Shown here piece after piece: positions 6,726-11,313 of a stretch of DNA of 11,313 nucleotides (its first letter is position 1; each line of letters starts with the position of its first letter). The stretch comes from an uncultured Alphaproteobacteria bacterium (GTDB lineage: Bacteria; Pseudomonadota; Alphaproteobacteria; Rhizobiales; Ancalomicrobiaceae): NCBI GenBank assembly GCA_937892955.1, contig CALBKH010000032.1, positions 1 to 11,313 of the forward strand. Reading direction: 5' to 3'. The translations under genes were made by a program, and so were the position numbers. The notes under the pieces were generated by a model, which had not been told where the DNA came from, did no database searches, and worked only from the letters and a program-made list of their open reading frames with translations.

Positions 6726-9700
6726 TCACCTCCTCCACCCACCTCCCGGCGGCTTCTTGTCGCGACCGAGGCTCGACAGGCTCGGATAGCGGCCGAGCTT
6801 CTTCTGTGGCGGCGGGGGTGGCGGCGGGGTGGGCTCGAGGCGGAGCTTCTTGGTCTCGGGCTGCTCGATCATCCCGGCCGAGAGCGTCACCGGGCCGTCG
6901 TCCTTCTTCTCGGCGATGCGGACAAGCTGAGTGAGGACCACAGCCGAGCCTTTGAGGCGGTCGAGCGGATCGGGCCAGTCGCGGATGAGGACGATCTTCT
7001 GATCCGGGCGGATCTTGGCCATCGAGCCCTGTTCGCCGATCCATTTCACCAGACCGGCCGGGTTGGCGAAGGACGAATGGCGGAAGGCGATGACCACGCC
7101 CTTCGGGCCCGCCTCGATCTTCTCGACGTTGGCGCGGCGGCACAGCGACTTGATGTAGACGATCTTGAGGAGGTGCTCGACCTCCTCCGGCAACGGCCCG
7201 AAGCGATCGATCAGCTCGGCGCCGAAGCCGTCGATCTCCTCGGTCGTCGTCAGATCCGACAGCCGCTTGTAGAGGCCGAGGCGCAGGCCGAGATCGGCGA
7301 CGTAGTGATCCGGGATCAGCACCGGCGTGCCGACCGTGATCGACGGCGACCACTGCTCCTCCGGCATCGCCTCGTCGCCCGACTTCAGGGCCGCCACCGC
7401 CTCCTCCAGCATGTGCTGGTAGAGTTCGTAGCCGACCTCCTTGATGTGGCCGGACTGCTCCTCGCCGATCAGGTTGCCGGCGCCGCGGATGTCGAGATCG
7501 TGGCTCGCCAGTTGGAAACCGGCGCCGAGATTGTCGAGCGACTGCAACACCTTGAGCCGGCGTTCCGCCTGCATCGTCAGCTTCTTCTGCGCCGGCACGG
7601 TGAAGAGCGCATAGGCGCGTATCTTCGACCGGCCGACGCGGCCGCGCAGCTGATAGAGCTGGGCGAGGCCGAACATGTCGGCACGGTGGACGATCAGTGT
7701 GTTGGCGGTGGGGATGTCGAGGCCGCTCTCGACGATGGTGGTCGAGAGCAGCACGTCGTACTTGCCCTCGTAGAAGGCGTTCATGACGTCCTCGAGCTCA
7801 CCCGCCGCCATCTGGCCGTGGGCGACGGCGACCTTCACTTCCGGCACCACCCGCTCCAGGAACTCCTTGCGCTCGGCGAGATCGGCGACCCGCGGCACGA
7901 CGTAGAAGCTCTGGCCGCCGCGATAGTGCTCGCGTAAGAGCGCGTCGCGCACCACCAGCGCATCGAAGGGCGAAATGAAGGTGCGGACCGCCATGCGGTC
8001 GACCGGCGGCGTCGCGATGATCGACAGTTCGCGCACCCCGGTCAGCGCCAGCTGAAGCGTGCGCGGGATCGGCGTGGCGGACAGCGTCAGAACGTGGACG
8101 TCCGACTTCAACTCCTTCAGCCGCTCCTTGTGCTTGACGCCGAAGTGCTGCTCCTCGTCGATGATCAGGAGGCCGAGGTCCTTGAAGTCGATGCCCTTGG
8201 CGAGCAGCGCATGGGTGCCGACCACCACGTCGAGGGTGCCCTCGGCGAGCTCCTTCTTCACCGCCGCGAGGTCCTTGGCCGAGACCAGCCGCGAGGCCTG
8301 GGCGACGCGAACGGGTAAGCCCTTGAAGCGCTCGGCGAAGGTGCGGAAATGCTGGCGGGCGAGCAGCGTCGTCGGCACGACGACCGCCACTTGGCGGCCC
8401 GACGCCGCCACCGCGAAGGCGGCTCTGAGCGCCACCTCGGTCTTGCCGAAGCCGACGTCGCCGCAGACGAGGCGATCCATCGGCCGGCCGACGGCGAGGT
8501 CGTCGAACACCGCGTCGATCGAGGCGAGCTGATCGTCCGTCTCCTCGTAGGGGAAGCGGGCGCGGAACTCGTCGTAGAGCCCCTCCGGCGCGACGTATTT
8601 CGGCGCAGTCTTGAGGAGGCGCGCGGCCGCGGTCCTGATCAGCTGATCGGCGATCTCGCGGATGCGCTTCTTCATCCGCGCCTTGCGCATGCCCCAAGCG
8701 ACGCCGCCGAGCTTGTCGAGGATGGCGTCGCCCTCGTCGGACGAGCCGTAGCGCGACAGAAGCTCGATGTTCTCGACCGGCAGGTAGAGCTTGTCGCCGC
8801 CCTGGTAGATCAGCTCGAGGCAGTCGTGCGGCGCGCCCGCGGCGGTGATGGTCTTCAGACCCGAGAAGCGGCCGATGCCGTGATCGACGTGGACGACGAG
8901 ATCGCCCTCGGCGAGGCCGGCGACCTCCTTGATGAAGTCCGAGCCCTTGGAGTGCTTGCGCTTCGCCCGGATCAGGCGGTCGCCGAGGATGTCCTGCTCG
9001 GCGACGACCGCCAGATCCTCGATCTCGAAGCCGCTCTCGAGCCCGAGCACGGCGAGGCCGACCTCGCCCTTCTCCATCAGCCCCGCTTCCGGGTAGGTGG
9101 CGAGCGGCTTCACCCGGCCGAGGCCGTGGTCGGTCAGCACCTGCTTCAGGCGATCGAGCGCGCCGTCCGACCAGGCGGCGACGACGACCCGGCGCGGCCC
9201 GGCGCGCAGCTCGGCGATGTGGCCGACCGCCGCGTCGAAGACGTTGGCCTCGTTCGAGGCGCGCTCGGCGGCGAAGCTGCGGCCCTGGCGGCCACCGAGG
9301 TCGACGACGTCGAGCCGGTCGTCGGGCAGCGCGAAGGGGGTGAGGCGCACCGTCCGGGCGTCGGCGAGGCGGCTCTTCCACTCGCCCTCGGTGAGGAACA
9401 GCGCCTTCGGCTCCAGCGGCTTGTAGGGCACGGTGCCGCTCGCCGCTTCGTCCATCGCCTCGCGGCGGGCCTCGTAGTGGTCGGCGACATCGGAGAGGCG
9501 CTCGGCGAAGGCCTCGTCGACGTGATGGTCGAGGACGATGCGGGCGTCGCCGACATAGTCGAACAGCGTCTCGAGGCTCTCGTGGAACAGCGGCAGCCAA
9601 TGTTCGAGGCCAGCGTAGCGTCGCCCGTCGGAGATCGCCGCATAGAGAGCGTCGTCGCGGGTGGTGGCGCCGAAGGTGGTGACGTAGGTACGGCGGAAGC

Positions 9701-10397
9701 GCGAGACCGCCTCGGGCGTCAGCGTCACCTCCGACATCGGCACCCATTCGAGGCGCTTCAGCTGGCCGGTGGTGCGCTGGGTCTCGGGATCGAAGCGGCG
9801 GATCTGTTCCAGTTCGTCGCCGAAGAAATCGAGGCGGACCGGCGCTTCGGTGCCCGGCGCGAAGAGATCGAGGATACCGCCGCGCACCGCGTATTCACCG
9901 GTGTCGCGGACCGTGGCGGTGCGCTCGAAGCCGTTGTTCTCCAGCCACTTGACGAGATCGGCCATGTCGGCGCGGCCGCCCGCCACCGCCGAGAAGGTCT
10001 CGCCGGCGACGACCTCGCGGGTCGGCAGGCGCTGGGCGGCGGCGTTGACGGTGGTCAGCACCACCACCGGCTTCTTGCGCTCGCGCGGCGTGGCGAGGTG
10101 CGAGAGCGTCGTCATGCGGCGGGCGACGACCACGGCGTTGGGCGAGACGCGGTCGTAGGGCCGGCAGTCCCAGGACGGCAGCGACAGCACGTGGACGTCG
10201 GGGGCGAAGAAGGCGAGCGCCGCCTCCAGCCGCTGCATGCGCACGCCGTCGCGGCAGATCACCAGCAGCGACGGGCGGCCGTCACGCGCCCCGGCGTCGC
10301 GCGCCAGATCGCCGACGACGAGCCCCTCGGCGCCGTCCGGCACGCTGGCGAGCGTCACATGGGTGCGAGTGCGGAAGAGACCGGAGAGCTTCTTCAC
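6726..10397 (-). CDS. mfd: Transcription-repair coupling factor Mfd
   Basis: A 1223-residue Mfd with full domain order: UvrB-like N-terminal module (about 1-330), RNA-polymerase-interaction domain around EGDLVVHVDHGIGRF (about 497-511), superfamily 2 translocase, and TRCF C-terminal domain. Motifs include Walker A GDVGFGKT (646-653), DEEQ (747-750), SATPIPRT (from 773) and QLRGRVGRS (916-924). Family role: it binds RNA polymerase stalled at DNA damage, removes it by ATP-driven translocation and recruits UvrA for excision repair. The GTG at 10397 gives MKKLSGLF and has GAGG upstream; the frame stays open further upstream without protein-like sequence. The last 50 or so residues are unusual: a seven-proline run and a basic, glycine-rich end. 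The gene ends 3 bases from the AT-rich gene with no terminator visible. Confidence 0.97.
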   Translation of the reverse strand: MKKLSGLFRTRTHVTLASVPDGAEGLVVGDLARDAGARDGRPSLLVICRDGVRMQRLEAALAFFAPDVHVLSLPSWDCRPYDRVSPNAVVVARRMTTLSHLATPRERKKPVVVLTTVNAAAQRLPTREVVAGETFSAVAGGRADMADLVKWLENNGFERTATVRDTGEYAVRGGILDLFAPGTEAPVRLDFFGDELEQIRRFDPETQRTTGQLKRLEWVPMSEVTLTPEAVSRFRRTYVTTFGATTRDDALYAAISDGRRYAGLEHWLPLFHESLETLFDYVGDARIVLDHHVDEAFAERLSDVADHYEARREAMDEAASGTVPYKPLEPKALFLTEGEWKSRLADARTVRLTPFALPDDRLDVVDLGGRQGRSFAAERASNEANVFDAAVGHIAELRAGPRRVVVAAWSDGALDRLKQVLTDHGLGRVKPLATYPEAGLMEKGEVGLAVLGLESGFEIEDLAVVAEQDILGDRLIRAKRKHSKGSDFIKEVAGLAEGDLVVHVDHGIGRFSGLKTITAAGAPHDCLELIYQGGDKLYLPVENIELLSRYGSSDEGDAILDKLGGVAWGMRKARMKKRIREIADQLIRTAAARLLKTAPKYVAPEGLYDEFRARFPYEETDDQLASIDAVFDDLAVGRPMDRLVCGDVGFGKTEVALRAAFAVAASGRQVAVVVPTTLLARQHFRTFAERFKGLPVRVAQASRLVSAKDLAAVKKELAEGTLDVVVGTHALLAKGIDFKDLGLLIIDEEQHFGVKHKERLKELKSDVHVLTLSATPIPRTLQLALTGVRELSIIATPPVDRMAVRTFISPFDALVVRDALLREHYRGGQSFYVVPRVADLAERKEFLERVVPEVKVAVAHGQMAAGELEDVMNAFYEGKYDVLLSTTIVESGLDIPTANTLIVHRADMFGLAQLYQLRGRVGRSKIRAYALFTVPAQKKLTMQAERRLKVLQSLDNLGAGFQLASHDLDIRGAGNLIGEEQSGHIKEVGYELYQHMLEEAVAALKSGDEAMPEEQWSPSITVGTPVLIPDHYVADLGLRLGLYKRLSDLTTTEEIDGFGAELIDRFGPLPEEVEHLLKIVYIKSLCRRANVEKIEAGPKGVVIAFRHSSFANPAGLVKWIGEQGSMAKIRPDQKIVLIRDWPDPLDRLKGSAVVLTQLVRIAEKKDDGPVTLSAGMIEQPETKKLRLEPTPPPPPPPQKKLGRYPSLSSLGRDKKPPGGGWRR

Positions 10398-10598
10398 GGG
10401 GGCGACCTCGGAGTGGCGAAAACGCGACGACACCCGCGTGTGGCTTTCGGGCCGGTCACGCGGGGTCGGATGCGGTCTTTCAACAGGATTCCGCCGCCCG
10501 GCGCCAGTCCCGTTCGCGTGAGGGAGGGATGCGCGTGGGCTGCGAGGAACGGCGCGGTCCGTCTGATCCAGCTCGAGGCACCCTCGGAGAACGGGACC

Positions 10599-11258
10599 AT
10601 GATGGCGCCCATGCTCCCCTTCACCCCTGAACAGTTCCTCTCCGTCTTCGCCGCCTACCACACGGCTGTCTGGCCGGCGCCGTTGGTCGCCTACGGAGCC
10701 GGAGCGATCGTCGTCGCGATCCTCGCTTTCGGCCCCCGGCCCGGCACCGATCGTACCGTCGCCGCGATCCTCGCCGCCCTGTGGGCATGGACCGGCGCGG
10801 TCTATCACGGGCGCTACTTCGCCGCGATCAACCCGGTCGCACTCGGTTTCGCCGTGCTCTTCGTCTCGGAGGCGGCCCTCTTCCTCCCGATCGCGTTCGG
10901 TCGCGGCGGCCCGCGCTTCGCCTACCGACGTGACCGTGCGACCGTCTTCGGGGTGGCGCTCGTCGCCTATGCCGCGGTGATCTACCCCGTTCTCGGCCAC
11001 GCGGCCGGCCACGTCTATCCCGCGACGCCGGTCTTCGGCATCACCCCATGTCCGCTCACGCTGTTCACCCTCGGCCTGATGATGCTCGCCGGCGAACGTC
11101 CTCCGGCTCTGCTCCTGGCGATTCCGACGCTGTGGTCGCTGATCGGCGGCTCTGCCGCAGCCCTGCTCGACGTGCCGCAGGACTGGCCGTTGCTCTTCGC
11201 CGGCGTCGCCACCGTGGCGGTGGTGCGGACGTGCCGCCCGGTCGTTCCGCCCGCGTGA
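10599..11258 (+). CDS. DUF6064-type integral membrane protein
   Basis: A 219-residue membrane protein with about six hydrophobic segments. From memory of the family it matches DUF6064: an N-terminal LPFTPEQFL-VFAAY motif, VYH-RYFAAINP (about 68-79), LGHAAGHVYP (132-141), a TPCPLTLFT motif (149-157) and a C-terminal IPTLWSLIGGSAA (175-187). Conserved histidines (70, 134, 138) and Cys151 might bind a cofactor or metal, but the function is unknown. The ATG at 10599 has GGAGA 8 bases upstream; ATGs at 10602 and 10611 are alternatives. It is divergent from mfd across 201 bases, in which no convincing promoter was recognised. Its frame is also open for a long way upstream, antisense to mfd, but that part is not protein-like. 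Confidence 0.85.
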   Translation: MMAPMLPFTPEQFLSVFAAYHTAVWPAPLVAYGAGAIVVAILAFGPRPGTDRTVAAILAALWAWTGAVYHGRYFAAINPVALGFAVLFVSEAALFLPIAFGRGGPRFAYRRDRATVFGVALVAYAAVIYPVLGHAAGHVYPATPVFGITPCPLTLFTLGLMMLAGERPPALLLAIPTLWSLIGGSAAALLDVPQDWPLLFAGVATVAVVRTCRPVVPPA

Positions 11259-11281
11259 CGGCTCATGAGACCTGTGCGCGG
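11259..11281 (+). repeat. Short fragment related to the intergenic repeats
   Basis: Immediately after the stop codon, CGGCTCATGA (11259-11268) is identical to 4662-4671, the start of repeat copy 2, which likewise lies just after a stop codon. The next 15 bases, GAGACCTGTGCGCGG (11267-11281), are the reverse complement of 39-53 beside repeat copy 1. The conserved core is not seen in the remaining bases of the window, so this may be a remnant or chance similarity. Confidence 0.35.
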
Positions 11282-11313
11282 ATAGCCCTCGACGACCGTC
11301 TACTGACGTGATT

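Noticed and set aside
8349..10598. Long plus-strand open frame opposite mfd and in frame with the DUF6064-type gene
   Set aside because: It is antisense to clear Mfd motifs, and its translation has no membrane or domain pattern before 10599.
10398..11012. N-terminal extension of mfd
   Set aside because: It overlaps the DUF6064-type gene antisense, is low-complexity, and the GTG at 10397 has a ribosome binding site and the expected Mfd start.

Overview
The window looks like chromosomal DNA from a GC-rich alphaproteobacterium, probably Hyphomicrobiales (Rhizobiales). The basis is family resemblance of the proteins, very high GC with G/C at third codon positions, and long open antisense frames. 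Placement below class is inference. No rRNA, tRNA, CRISPR array, transposase or phage gene is visible.

Left (1-1408): iron storage. bfd (bacterioferritin-associated ferredoxin, +) and bfr (haem-containing bacterioferritin, -) face each other tail to tail. The bfd upstream region carries a promoter whose -35 lies inside a Fur-like palindrome. A weaker, similar site lies upstream of bfr. Bfr stores iron as ferric mineral, and Bfd docks on it and passes electrons for release, so control by iron is plausible.

Middle (1409-4657): rnd (RNase D, +), then a divergent pair made of an AraC-family regulator (-) and an EamA/DMT permease (+). The two share a 186-base intergenic region with two perfect hairpins. 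The regulator probably controls the permease.

Centre-right (4658-6725): a dienelactone-hydrolase-family protein (-) with a Tat-like leader, then a conspicuously AT-rich gene for an unknown two-TM membrane protein (+). Its base and codon use is unlike everything around it, and it stops 3 bases from the mfd stop codon.

Right (6726-11313): mfd (transcription-repair coupling factor, -) with an unusual proline-rich C-terminal tail, divergent from a DUF6064-type membrane protein (+).

The most interesting non-coding signal is a pair of related intergenic elements at about 57-182 and 4657-4787, in opposite orientation. Each has two long hairpins flanking a nearly invariant 37-base core. The core and one hairpin loop are conserved, while the stems differ by compensatory changes, which points to selection on structure. 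A short fragment related to both lies at the right end, just after the stop codon of the DUF6064 gene.
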